A DNA stretch of 64,000 nucleotides from Pelomyxa schiedti (taxonomy: Eukaryota > Evosea > Pelobiontida > Pelomyxidae), in assembly GCA_020536535.1 (NCBI GenBank), contig JAHLWZ010000225.1:1-64000 (forward strand), read 5' to 3'. The notes beneath the pieces are model-generated. The model did not search any database and was not told where the DNA came from. It saw only the letters and a program-made list of their open reading frames with translations. How positions within the stretch are numbered: the first letter of the stretch is position 1; the number at the start of each line of letters is the position of its first letter. A program made the position numbers and the translations under genes. Below are positions 1 through 10,400 of this stretch, in pieces.

Positions 1-1
1 C

Positions 2-181
2 CCGCAGGAGCCCCACCTCATGTCCAACGGGGTGTATCTGTGGGCCGGGTGCTGGGTTCTCTGCGCAGTGGTGACTTGGTTTTTCAACGGGGAGCTCAAG
101 AGGCTGGCAGTGGAGAGGGGCACCACGTCGACGATTGGCGCCACGCAGCCGGCAGTGGTTCCGGCTGAAAGGGTCGTTTGA
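2..181 (+). CDS. 3' end of a multi-pass membrane protein (partial)
   Basis: The frame opening at base 2 runs without a stop to TGA at 179-181. It encodes a hydrophobic stretch with Tyr, Leu, Trp, Ala, Gly and Val (bases about 32-95), then a basic/charged turn and a Thr/Val-rich tail. This looks like the last transmembrane helix and cytoplasmic tail of a transporter whose body lies left of the window. High third-position GC fits coding sequence rather than the AT-rich spacer that follows. The family cannot be named from 59 residues; a major-facilitator-type carrier is only a guess. Confidence 0.5.
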   Translation, partial: PQEPHLMSNGVYLWAGCWVLCAVVTWFFNGELKRLAVERGTTSTIGATQPAVVPAERVV

Positions 182-496
182 TGTGTGTTGAGAAGGGAAA
201 GAATGAAAGAAAAAAAACAATTTTGTCTTTTTGAAAATTCCACGAACTTGGTTTCGGCAGGCGAACGCCTTTTTGTGTGTTTGTCAGCGGTTGCATTGGG
301 GGCAGCTCATAGTGTAGCTCAGACAATTGAAGCACTTGTGGCACATCCTGTGGTTGTGTGTCAAGTGAGATTTCCTTACATGGAGTGGATTTGGTTCACT
401 TACAGACAGGTGGCACTCGTGGTCAGGGTGCAGGCAGTGTGGGAGGTGGAAGTGGAATTTGTTGCATTGGTGGCACTGAGGTCCTCAGTGGTTGCA
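182..496. other. Spacer, no supported gene
   Basis: The plus-strand frame here is Val/Leu repeats read off (GTT/GCA)n-like DNA and is not convincing. On the minus strand a Cys/His-rich reading occurs at about 300-490 with pairs such as CxxC. It would need an intron at about 350-410 and resembles nothing I recognise. I leave it unassigned. Confidence 0.4.
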
Positions 497-680
497 TCAG
501 GGGGAAATTGCTTCAGGTTGCTTCATAAGCCCCCCAAAAAATACATCCAAGGCATTGGCTGGCATTTGGAACCTGGAGCCCTGAGGAGTCTGACAGTGCT
601 GTTGCTGTTGCTGCTGTTGTTGTTGTGCATTGTTCTCTGATTGCTTACTCAGCTGCTTGTTGTGCATTGTCTTGAGCCAA
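497..680 (-). CDS. Possible terminal exon of a Gln-rich protein
   Basis: The minus strand reads an open exon after a plausible acceptor (TTTGTCAG at about 688-681) to TGA at 499-497. It encodes a charged segment, a run of nine Gln (about 600-626) and a hydrophobic-aromatic end with Phe-Phe-Gly-Gly. The run of mixed conserved-type residues after the polyQ looks coding. The upstream exon was not found with confidence. It may be a downstream exon of the Gln/Pro-rich gene at 1.86-4.12 kb, which is on the same strand, or a separate small gene. Confidence 0.3.
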
Positions 681-878
681 CTGACAAATTACTAAATTTT
701 TCAATTTGCAACTTTTGACTAAATGTGTGACCGCTTGTCCACCAAGTGTGAAATTTGCCTCACACTGTTTTGCCAGCTTGAAAGTTGAAAAAGGGCTCAT
801 TTGAATTGGATTGTGTTCACATACCCCAACAAGGGACCAAACCACAAAACAAAGTCCAGGTAACAAAAAGCTACTACA

Positions 879-995
879 CCATCAAAATTGGAAACAAAGT
901 TGCAAGGTTTGATAGAACTGACAGTTAAACGGGTTGATGTCCCTGCTCAGAGTTGGTTCTATCTAACTTTGCAACTTTGTTTCTAATTTTGATGG
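879..995. repeat. Imperfect inverted repeat, about 40-bp arms
   Basis: Bases 879-918 and 956-995 are reverse complements at about 36 of 40 positions (both arms contain GAAACAAAGTTGCAA or its complement) and flank a 37-base loop. Transcribed on either strand, this would fold into a long hairpin. A 14-bp direct repeat (CCCTGCTCAGAGTT) starts inside the loop at 941 and recurs at 1026. The structure fits a small foldback element or a transcript 3'-end hairpin. Confidence 0.85.
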
Positions 996-1195
996 CCATA
1001 TTCTTGAGCAATCGTTCTTTTTCATCCCTGCTCAGAGTTTAAATACACAAAGGAATGATTTGGGAGTTGGTGTGATACTATATTTTAAAAAAATCAAAAA
1101 AAGAAGAAAAACAGAAGTAAAATGACTCAAAATTTCTTGTGGGAAAAAAAAGAAAAAATGCACAAATAGTAAATACATTGTTTCCCATTACTGGT

Positions 1196-1525
1196 TAATG
1201 CAGAGATTAGTGGCACTGGGTTTACCAACCCAGGTCAAAATCCAAACAACCACCATTGTTCACCTAAGATTTGAATACAACCACCTTAAAGGTTTCACAC
1301 AGGTTTAAGATGATTACAATAAACACCAGTATACCCAACCAGCAAAATAGAGGTCTCCAGACAAAGTACCAGGCACAACATCCACCAATTGTAGCAGAAA
1401 CCAATCACAGCAGACTCCACCCATAACATACACCACTCAAAATCCAACCCTTTATCCTGTTCCCAAGAAGTAAATTTAATAAATGCCCAGTTGTGTGGGC
1501 TTACCCCCCTAATGCAGAGATTAGT
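1196..1525. repeat. 16-bp direct repeat pair flanking a small ORF
   Basis: The sequence TAATGCAGAGATTAGT occurs exactly at 1196-1211 and again at 1510-1525. The copies are 314 bp apart and the flanks do not match. The segment between them carries the minus-strand open frame described separately. This could be chance, a target duplication or a shared splice/regulatory element. Confidence 0.6.
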
Positions 1526-1591
1526 CCTGACAGATCCAGGGTAATGAACGTGGACATCCCTGTAGTTCATATATGACGGGTCTGATGCCAT
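1295..1591 (-). CDS. Unresolved small open frame
   Basis: The minus strand has ATG at 1591 and an open frame of 98 codons. The first 20-odd codons are polar and protein-like, and a good donor (GTAAGC) follows. The rest is Trp/Cys-rich and unconvincing in this frame. A neighbouring frame at about 1280-1390 gives a better hydrophobic helix (Trp, Phe, Leu, Ile, Val) ending in TAG. The segment may be a short multi-exon membrane-protein gene that I could not assemble, or non-coding DNA. Confidence 0.25.
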   Translation of the reverse strand: MASDPSYMNYRDVHVHYPGSVRTNLCIRGVSPHNWAFIKFTSWEQDKGLDFEWCMLWVESAVIGFCYNWWMLCLVLCLETSILLVGYTGVYCNHLKPV

Positions 1592-1858
1592 TTCGTGTGT
1601 GATGTCACTTTGGTTTTTTTTATTTTCGAGTCAATGATTTCTCTGGATGATCTGAAATCATAATAATCGATTAAATTTCCATTGCGTTGGTGGGTGGTTT
1701 GTGTTTCATGCACAGACCACAGTCAGTTACATTCTGGACACATGAAGATGACTTGGGAGCAGGTGTGACTCACAGCTAAGTGTCCACACGTTGCTGATTT
1801 GTGCACCTATACTTGGTCAGGTTAGTTTACTTTGAGGGGGGAAATCACTTACAAGCTG
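1592..1858. other. Spacer between minus-strand frames
   Basis: AT-rich, no open frame. A strong donor-like GTAAGTGATT on the minus strand at about 1851-1842 lies just downstream of the TGA of the Gln/Pro-rich gene. The 3' UTR may therefore be spliced, or the annotated stop may be bypassed by an unrecognised upstream intron. Confidence 0.4.
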
Positions 1859-4123
1859 TCATCCACTCGTGGTTGTTGTGGTTGCTGTGGTTGTTGTGGG
1901 CACCGCGGCTGGCGTTGTGGGGACTAGTACTGATATGGAAACAGGGGTGTTAGAGGGTGCTGTCTCACGCTGTGGCTGTGGTGGTGTTTGTGTTTGGGGA
2001 GTTGTTTTGGTTGGTTGCGGGCTATTCACATTAGCGGGTTGTGTTGCTGCGGTATTTTCTGTCTTTATTCTGGCTTTCATAAGGAACTCCTTGAGTCCCA
2101 CACGGCGAGGTGTAGCTTGTGTTGTGCTGACAGTAGCAGTTGTTGCATTGGTCGTGGCAGACTGTGGGGGAGGGGATTGAGGGGGTAGAAGTTGTATATG
2201 GGTAGTGGGTACTGGTACAGGTGACAGTGCAGGTGGCTGTGGTGTTGGCGTTGGAGTTGGTGGTGTGGATGGTAGAAGTTGCGTCCTGGTTGATGGTAAT
2301 GTAGGTGTTTGGAGAGGTGGGGGTAAAACAGAAGTGGGAGTAGGTGGTAAGGTGCATGATTGGGGAGGTGGAGGTTCATTAGGAGGGGAAGAAGTTGCGG
2401 GTACTACGGGACTGATGGGAGGCATGGAGGGTACTGGAGTCGATGATATGGGGTTTTGAGGTTCCACAGGAGGTTGCACTGTTTGATGTGCCTTCCTATG
2501 TTTTGAAGGTATACGTTTTGAACTTGTCCAAAGTGAGAGTGGTTGTGTGGTAGGAGGGCCTATTGGAGTGTTGACCACTGCAGGTGATGCATTAGACACA
2601 AGTTGCACCTCTCGCCGAGGGCTCACTGCCTGTTGCTCAGAGGGTAAAATGTCCCCCACCACTGGCCTTTTGGATGAAACGTCCACATTAATGGGTGATG
2701 TTATGGATGTATTAGACACAGTTTGCAAAGGGAGAGGGAGTTGCTTTTCAAGAATTACTGGTTCTCGTTTGGGGCTTACTTTTATGCGTTGTTCAGAGGG
2801 TAAAGTCTCCCCCATCCGTGGCCTTTTGGATGAAACGTCCAAAGAATTGGCACAGCTTGGTGCTGCATTTCGCTTCTGAGGTACAGTTTTTGGACTCTCA
2901 GATGTAACGGCACAGTGCAACTCCGGAGGAAATGTAGCTTGCATGTGAACTGGTTCCTGTAATTCTTGTGAACGCTGGTGAGTTGCCACCTGGGAAATTA
3001 AAGCCTGAAGTTGGTCCCCTGCTGAAGGTTTCTGAACTTGTTGGTGAGACCGGATAATTTCTAGTGCTTGGTGTTGAAATCCCAACAAATTCGACTGCAT
3101 CTGCTGCGAAAGACCACTTTCATGGATTTGCTGCATTGCCTGTGCTTGAGTGGACACCTTCTGGCCAACTACCGGCATTGGCGGTGGCATTGCCATACCA
3201 GGTGGCATCATGTTACTTTTTTGCTGTTGCGGAATGTTTGTGGTCATGTGTGCTGGCGGGTTTGGTTTCAACAATGATGAATATGGTGGATTGGCCGCTG
3301 CTTGTGCAAGCACTTGTGGCGTTGCTGACACAGGTGGTAGTTGTGGCAATTGTGACAGGACCGGCATAGGGAGTGGTGGAGGTGGCATTGCTGTTTGCAG
3401 TGGTTGTTGCATTGCCGGTATCTGTTGCTTGTGGAGGATTTGTGGTTGTATTTGTGATAGTTGTGGTACCTGTGACACCTGTGCTTGGATTGGTGATATT
3501 GGCGGTTGTATTTGTGGTATTTGTGGTTGGTTTTGTAGTTGTAAGAATTGTAATTGCGCTTGCTGTTGTTGTGTATATGATTGTTGGGATTGTGTTTGTG
3601 ATTGTGATTGTGGTATTACGGCGGGAAACTTCGGCGGCGTGCACGTCCTCGGCGGCGTCACTTGCGTTGCCACAACAACGGAAGGCGGCGTTGCATTAGC
3701 CCCCGCGACGTGTTGTTGTTGTGGTTGTTGTTGTTGCTGCTGCGGCTGCTGCAGCGGCACCAAGGGCGGCGGGGGCGCCAGCAGCGGGAGGACGGGCAGC
3801 GCAGCGGGCGGGGGGGCGACGCACGGGGACGCGGGTGCCGGGGCCGGAGCCGGAGCCGGCGACGCCGTGATACCGATGCCGATCTTGGGCTGCGGGGGCA
3901 GGAACAGCGGCGGCAGCACCGGCGAGTAGTTGCTGTACGTGAACCACGGCGCCAGCAGCGGCTCTCGCTGCGCTTGTTGCTGCTGCTGCTGTGGTTGTGG
4001 CGGCGGCGGTTGCTGAGCAGCAGCAGCAGCAGCCGACGCCTGGTGCTGCTGCAGCCAGGGCGGCGGGGGTTGCGGGTGTTGATGGGGGGACGACGCGTGC
4101 TGTGTGCTGCTAGTGTTCATCAT
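1859..4123 (-). CDS. Gln/Pro-rich low-complexity protein, coactivator-like
   Basis: A single uninterrupted frame of about 754 codons. I start at the Met-Met pair at 4123/4120 because the 21 codons upstream look like 5' leader (poly-Tyr/Ile). The protein begins with His/Pro and polyQ/polyA blocks, then alternates Pro-rich and Gln-rich segments. Two related motifs (Lys-Arg-Pro followed by Gly and an acidic Leu-Pro-Ser-Glu-Gln block) repeat at about 2640-2670 and 2800-2840. A short predicted helix with Leu-Lys-Glu-Phe-Leu and basic residues lies near 2080-2120, followed by a Thr-rich tail. Such composition is typical of Mediator/SWI-SNF-type transcription coactivators in amoebae, but no domain proves it. 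The neighbouring giant gene on the same strand ends only about 290 bases upstream of this start. Confidence 0.72.
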   Translation of the reverse strand: MMNTSSTQHASSPHQHPQPPPPWLQQHQASAAAAAAQQPPPPQPQQQQQQAQREPLLAPWFTYSNYSPVLPPLFLPPQPKIGIGITASPAPAPAPAPASPCVAPPPAALPVLPLLAPPPPLVPLQQPQQQQQQPQQQHVAGANATPPSVVVATQVTPPRTCTPPKFPAVIPQSQSQTQSQQSYTQQQQAQLQFLQLQNQPQIPQIQPPISPIQAQVSQVPQLSQIQPQILHKQQIPAMQQPLQTAMPPPPLPMPVLSQLPQLPPVSATPQVLAQAAANPPYSSLLKPNPPAHMTTNIPQQQKSNMMPPGMAMPPPMPVVGQKVSTQAQAMQQIHESGLSQQMQSNLLGFQHQALEIIRSHQQVQKPSAGDQLQALISQVATHQRSQELQEPVHMQATFPPELHCAVTSESPKTVPQKRNAAPSCANSLDVSSKRPRMGETLPSEQRIKVSPKREPVILEKQLPLPLQTVSNTSITSPINVDVSSKRPVVGDILPSEQQAVSPRREVQLVSNASPAVVNTPIGPPTTQPLSLWTSSKRIPSKHRKAHQTVQPPVEPQNPISSTPVPSMPPISPVVPATSSPPNEPPPPQSCTLPPTPTSVLPPPLQTPTLPSTRTQLLPSTPPTPTPTPQPPALSPVPVPTTHIQLLPPQSPPPQSATTNATTATVSTTQATPRRVGLKEFLMKARIKTENTAATQPANVNSPQPTKTTPQTQTPPQPQRETAPSNTPVSISVLVPTTPAAVPTTTTATTTTTSG

Positions 4124-4414
4124 CTCTCGTGGTCGCTGAAGCACTCCAGAGGTATAAATTATGTACAATTTTACTAACAAGCTCAAGATCTACTACTACT
4201 CATCCCCTGGGCAGCCAGGGGATTTAATTTTTCAGTTCAGATCTGATAGGTGCTGGACCAAATTGGTGCTGGGTGCTGTCACAGCACTGCTGTGTGCGGG
4301 TGGGGATATTTTTTCTCTTTTGAAAAGAGACAACCATTTTTATTGGAAAATCAGTGTTAGGCACTCCTCAGGGACATAATTACTAGGGGTACTGGGGAGG
4401 GTACGAATTTACAA
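4124..4414. other. Compact spacer between two minus-strand genes
   Basis: Holds the 3' UTR of the giant gene and the promoter/leader of the Gln/Pro-rich gene. No RNA gene or repeat is visible apart from a short palindromic CCCCTGG...CCAGGGG pair at 4203-4222. Confidence 0.5.
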
Positions 4415-7400
4415 TCATACAAGACGGTGGCTGGCGAGGTCCGGCCTGGCCCTGTTGCACATTTCACAGTAGAACTGGGACTTGGGGTTGAAGTAAGTGC
4501 AACCACCCTTCTCGGGTGAGCAAACCCACTTGTCCTTTGGGCATTCACGCCTCCCGGACCACCCAGACTCACACATGGCGCATGTGGTGTCCTGCAGGTT
4601 ATTTAGTTGAGTGGGTTGGAACTCTAGCAAGTTGAGACATACCACGGCAAGGTTGACAAATGTGCAGTTTTGGCAGCGCCATCTGTCACTTCCGGCAAGC
4701 CTCAGGGCTTCACCCAACTGCTTCGCCAGATCGCCTTCCTGCATTTGGAAATTATTCTGTTGAATGGCCCTCTTAACAGTTCGTTACCTTCTGCTTTCGG
4801 GTAAGTTCTTCCGTTGTTGGTAGTTGGACAGCTCTTTTGAATTCGGCCAGGTGCACTTTGCTGTTCAAGGCACTATTAAAATATTTTTTAAACAGATTAA
4901 CTCCTACCCGGTGTTGGCTGTATCTATCATCCTGCAGATTTCATAGTAATCGCCAGGCGAGAACTCCAGTCTTATCCAATCGAAGAATTTTCTTACTTGC
5001 TCGTACGTGAGGTGTTCATCAGAATCTTCATCAAGTCGCTGCAGTAAGAGGTGTGGGTCCAACACATGCCGCCGCTCTTTAAACACTTTTGATAATGCCT
5101 GTTGATTATTGTTAGACAAATTCCAGGTGTTGACGTCTTACTTGATTGATTTGTTCAAGGACTGCACGTGCACGAAGTTGCCTCCACTCTTGCTGAGGCG
5201 AGAAGAACCTTGCAAGAGGAGTGTCTCCCCATAAGTGCCGCTGGCGTTTTCGCAACCTGAAGCTCATCAAAAAGTGGAGGAATAACCTCTTGTCTACCTT
5301 ATGTTTTCATTGAAAAACGACAGGCGATCTTTTAGAGTTGAGGAGGCAAATGCATGTTCCAAGCAGGCGAGTTCTTCATAAAAAAAAAGTTGAGTGGTGG
5401 GAAGAGTGAGGTATGACAAACCGGAATCTGTGTAATACATTTCACAGTTGAAGAATCGTAGAGCTTGCATGCACATGCCAATAGGAGACATGGGTAATTG
5501 AGCCACCTGTAAAATGGTATTTTTCCATTTTGTTTTAACCCATACAGCAATACCTTTTCAGGAAGATAGTTGGAGGAGAAATCGAGGAGATGGCCAGAAA
5601 TGGAGTGGAGAGCCAACGACGCAACATCAAGAATTTTGTGTCTTGAGTGGATAATTTTGCGTAAGGTTTCAGCTTCGACAAGAGAGACAGCAACGAAATA
5701 TCTTTGTTTTGTTAGTATTTTGACTGTCACATGAATAAGTAAACCGGGGGGAGGTAATGGTTAGGTTCATGGCTGCCTCCAAAATACTTGGACAGAATAC
5801 TTTGGCGAGATCATCTCGTTGTGTGTAGCTGCTAGTTCCCATTGCCATACGGAAAGCTCTATCAACTGCCAAGGCAATACTCTCACCTCTTGGGAGGGGT
5901 TATGTGAGAAGATAGTGGCAAACTGTAAGCGTACTTGCAAGAGCCGCATATTGGATTTGAGCAAGTGGTTCCACACCCAACTGTGAGCTGTTTGAATAGT
6001 AGAGGGACTCTGAGGAATAAGATATCTTTGGAAATATTTGGAATCCATTCCATGAAGACAGCAACATTTTTGAGACGTCTGTCTCCCATTCCAACCCACC
6101 TTTTTTGGGTTTTTGTATGTATTTAAGAAGAAGTAAAGGGATACCTTGGCCTGAAGAAGTTATCAGATAGAAGTAAATAGTCCGGGAATGAGAGGGTAGG
6201 TTGCTCCTTACGAACACGGAAACTTTGGAATTTGTAAAAAGCCTCCTCACCACCAAGAACACATGAAGGTGTTTTTGTAAGTAGGGAAGCTTTTTGGGGG
6301 GAAAAAAACCTTAGGGTTTTGTTACTTCATTTTGGAAGGCTTACCAGACCAAGGATTATGTTGTTCGTCGTCACGGGAAAAAGCACTGACTCGTTGTTGT
6401 TCCTCTTCTGCCTCTTCTTCCGCCTCTTCCTCTGCCTGTGCTTCCTGCTCATGAACAATTTCTGCATTCAAACCCATTCTGGTTTCCTTCTCAGCTTCCG
6501 AGTTGCCCGCGTCTTCCTGTCTGGTGACTTGCTCCAAGTTCCTAAGTATCTGAGGAATAAGGGCAGCTTCCCGTTCTCCAGGAACAAGTTCCACATTGCT
6601 GTCAACAAGAGCCTGAATTTTTTGTGTGTACTGGTGTGGTCTTGGGACATGGTCTTCAACTGCAAAGCTGACTATCTAACTCAATTCAGTCTCGTAATAA
6701 GGGTTAAGGGAAAAACCTCTCGGAAATGTTCCACGCAACGGCATAGTTCACGTTTATTTTCAGTATCGAAACGCCTAAGTCTAACCATTTCATTGCGGTC
6801 TGTAAACCTCCTTTCCTGGCAGTGCACTTCCTCTACCAGTGTTCCAAGCGCTTTTTTCCGCCATATATTTTGCAATTCCTGATAATGATGTTACCAATAC
6901 AAAAACAAAAGATATGGTCTTAACCTGTGAACTCATTTTTACGAATTGAAGACTTTCCATTCTCATCGAGTTTATAAGAAGCCACGCTGGAACATCAATT
7001 TCAGGTTTTCCAGTTCTAGTGTCAAAATATAAGTAAGTGAGACAAGGAATCCAGCAACAACTTGTGCAATCCTAATTCTTGAGCAATCCTATTTTCAACC
7101 TCGGATATAATGAACAAGTGTATAGTCATTCCCTTTCCAATCCCTGTGAATAGATGATTATTCCTCAACAAGTTCACAATAGAAGGAACCTCTCATTCTG
7201 TATGCTCCTTGGGCATAATCCCTGAATGTCATATCTTTGCCCAAAGTTAACACGGCACGAGCACTGGCGGCTTGCTTGATGTCCATACCCGTTGTATGCA
7301 CCTAAAGTCGTTAGAAAGGTGGAAGAAAAGTATTTCAACCTGATCATAAAATGTGAATCTCCTTTCAGGCCCGATACCACATTGGGCAAGGTTCACAGCT

Positions 7401-10400
7401 CTCCCGCTTCTGGTAAGTACCATTTGCCTGTCTGCTCGGTCAAGGTAGACTACACCTTCCATCCATTCTATTGATGAGGTCAGGCAAATAATTGGAGGAG
7501 GAGTAAAGACCAGGAAGATTTTGCAGCATGAATTGAGCAACTTCTTCATTGTTAAGGCCAGTGATGAGGGCACCTGTGTCTATAAGGGCATGTATTGGAG
7601 GCTCAGCGACACAGATATCATGCAAGAGGCTTTTTGCAGTCCATCCCTTACCAACATCAGCTACCATATGCAGGCATTATGTGAGTACCTTTTTGAAGCT
7701 GGCAGTAACAATGGTTGGGGAAGTGAGCACGTTTATTATACGTCCATCAGAACCAGGTTCATATTTGCATTCACCCAGATCAAGTGGTAATAAATTAGAA
7801 GGAGTTCCTGAAAAACCAATTCGCTTTCCAAACAACAAAGAACTTCCAAGTTCATGCCCAGATGCACTGATCTTTATGGTGATGTTAAAGTATGAATTTA
7901 GGGGGATGAAAGTACTTTAAGTTTTTGGAAGTTCATGCACGCAGGGAAAACATGCTGGCACAGGTAATAGTGCATCAAATGGGGAAGGAACCGTATAATG
8001 CCGAATAGCTATGGATGTTACAAAGAATTAAGATGAATATCTTTACCTGCTCTAGTTGTTTGGGATCATTTGGTTGGAACAGGGCTAAGGGAAGAATTGA
8101 AGACGAGGAACTCTTAGAAAGAGATTGCCTTGCAAGTGATAGCCAATGATTAAAAAGTACAGACGCAGGCCGTTGATCTCTAGGGCCCACCTGAACAGCT
8201 TAGTCCTAGGGATGAAACGTGGGAGAAGGGAGTCACCTGTCGACTGTAGTCTTGTTTGAGTTGGGAAATGACTCTACGCAAATCACTCTGACGGACTCCT
8301 TCATATCTGTAGGATAGGATAGTAAGACCAATAACAGCATCTGGATGGGCAAATTCTGAAGATCTGCTCGGCACATCTTTTCCAATGAAAGGGACCTACT
8401 TTATCTGAGAGTGAAATAATTGTCCCTGGTTCACATACTGCCATCAGTAATCTGCTCTGTGGTGTCCGAGGGTCTACGGCAAGGAGGTCTGCTGGTGTGA
8501 GAAGACCATAGGACACTCTGTTGATCTTCGACAAAATGTGGGGTAGAAGATGGTGTATCCAGTTGGATGCTAAGTTGAGCAGCTTTTTCGATTCTGGTAA
8601 AAGACCTTCCTCTACCTAAAAAGAGTAAGGAAAAAGAGGTTCTGGGTTGGGTTGCAACCTGCTGCCTCAACGGTTCGGGATCATTAGTTTGTAGGTAGGT
8701 CAGGAGCACATCAATGGGTGCACGTACCGCACCAACAAATGAGTTTAATAGCCACAGCATTGCCCATTGAGACATAATTGGCTTTATTTTTGCGTTATAG
8801 AAGTTTGAATCCAGAAGAACGAGATGAGGATTGCGTTGTAAACTGTGGCAGGTATATCCTTCCTCAAGAATAGTTGCAAGTTGTCCAAGTAACGCTGTGG
8901 GTGTGGTATTGAGTTGTTTTGCAGATTCCATGTAAATTGAAAGGTCTTCACAAACAGAAAGGCGTGTATGGTAAAAGATAGCATCAATGAGGTGAATTGG
9001 TAGATCCCAGCGGTATCCAGAAAGGTCTATTGCCTCCTTGTGTCCAATAGGGAAATTCAGTTCAGACCGCAATGGGTGCAGCAGAACATCAACTTCATCC
9101 ATGATGAGAACACCATGTTTCCACAGATCGAGTATTTTAACGAGAGCATCCGCCATTTCACTTCTGGCAATCATCTGGTCTCGAATCCTAATAATTTCAC
9201 GATTTCCTCTTGCACTCTCACCAGGCAAGAGAGAATTGAAGTCAAATTGTTCTATGGCGTGCAGTTGCTCAACAAACTTCAGCATCAGGGATTTGATGGA
9301 TTCAGGTGAAGCACAGACTATGCCGTGTTGTTTTCTCGCACTATCTAGCTTTGAAAACAGTGCCGCTACTAACTCACTACTGTCCTCCATGCTCCTGTCA
9401 AATTGCAAAGTGAAAATGTGTTTGACTACAATTGTGCTGAAACAGCTTCTCAACACATTCCGGGTTTGTTCAAGAAGTGCAGTAGGCATAACTTGAGTAA
9501 CTAATGTATTCCCATCGGCCAGAATAAGGGCTAACAAGGGCCCAACCACAGTTGTTTTCCCCGCCCCCATAATCATTTGTTGAACATCAGAGCCACCAGT
9601 CTTAAGTTTATTGACAAAGGATTCCACCATTTCCACTTGTCTTTCACGCAATAGGATATCAAAAATATACTCGAATAAAAGGAATCGTGGGTCAAATACA
9701 CAATCCTTGCTATCGGTAACTTTCCTTATGTAGTGCCTGTGACAGGTAAGTGTATCTGCAAGGGCAACAGCAGCATGGTTCAGTCTATCAATCATAACTT
9801 TACTTGCTGAAAGGGACTGTGATCTCCTTAGTGAGGACTCCGGCTGTGGCTGATCATGTGCCACGGTAGGAGACAAATTTTTTAGTAGAGAGCGAAGTGT
9901 CATTGCCTGCGAAATTGCACGATTTGCATGAGTCACACGTGATGCACGCAACATGACATTAGAAACAGTTGTAATTACTCTTTCTGCATCAGAAATGTAA
10001 GGGTTAACTGTTTTCAGGTCTGACTGTGCTGTGCGAGAAAGCAGTGAACCACACATAAAGTTAATATCAAGGAGAGGTTGCTGCCCAGCCATACGAAGCA
10101 AAAGGTAACGGTATTTATTCCGCAGCTCGTCACTCACTGGTGAATTAGAGGCTGGGTCACCAATTTCAACGTGATTCGAGCTGGCAACAACAGTACGTAT
10201 CATCTCTTCCACAAGTTTCGAGTCTCTATTTTGTAGTTCGGACAGTACAATAATAAGTGAATCCAAGGTCTCTATTGCCCTCGTAATATTTGCCGCATTT
10301 GGATTCAAAACGTAGGAAGTAAGTTGTTCAGGAGAGCAATTTTCAATGTGCGAGCTGAACTGGCGAGAGCACATCTCCGCGTAACGTGCGGTATCTTCTT

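Noticed and set aside
185-640. 151-codon plus-strand frame
   Set aside because: Val/Leu repeats arising from simple-sequence DNA; no start context or motif.
3150-4177. Long plus-strand frames (Cys/Gly-rich and Arg-rich)
   Set aside because: They are antisense readings of polyQ/Pro codons of the minus-strand Gln/Pro-rich gene.
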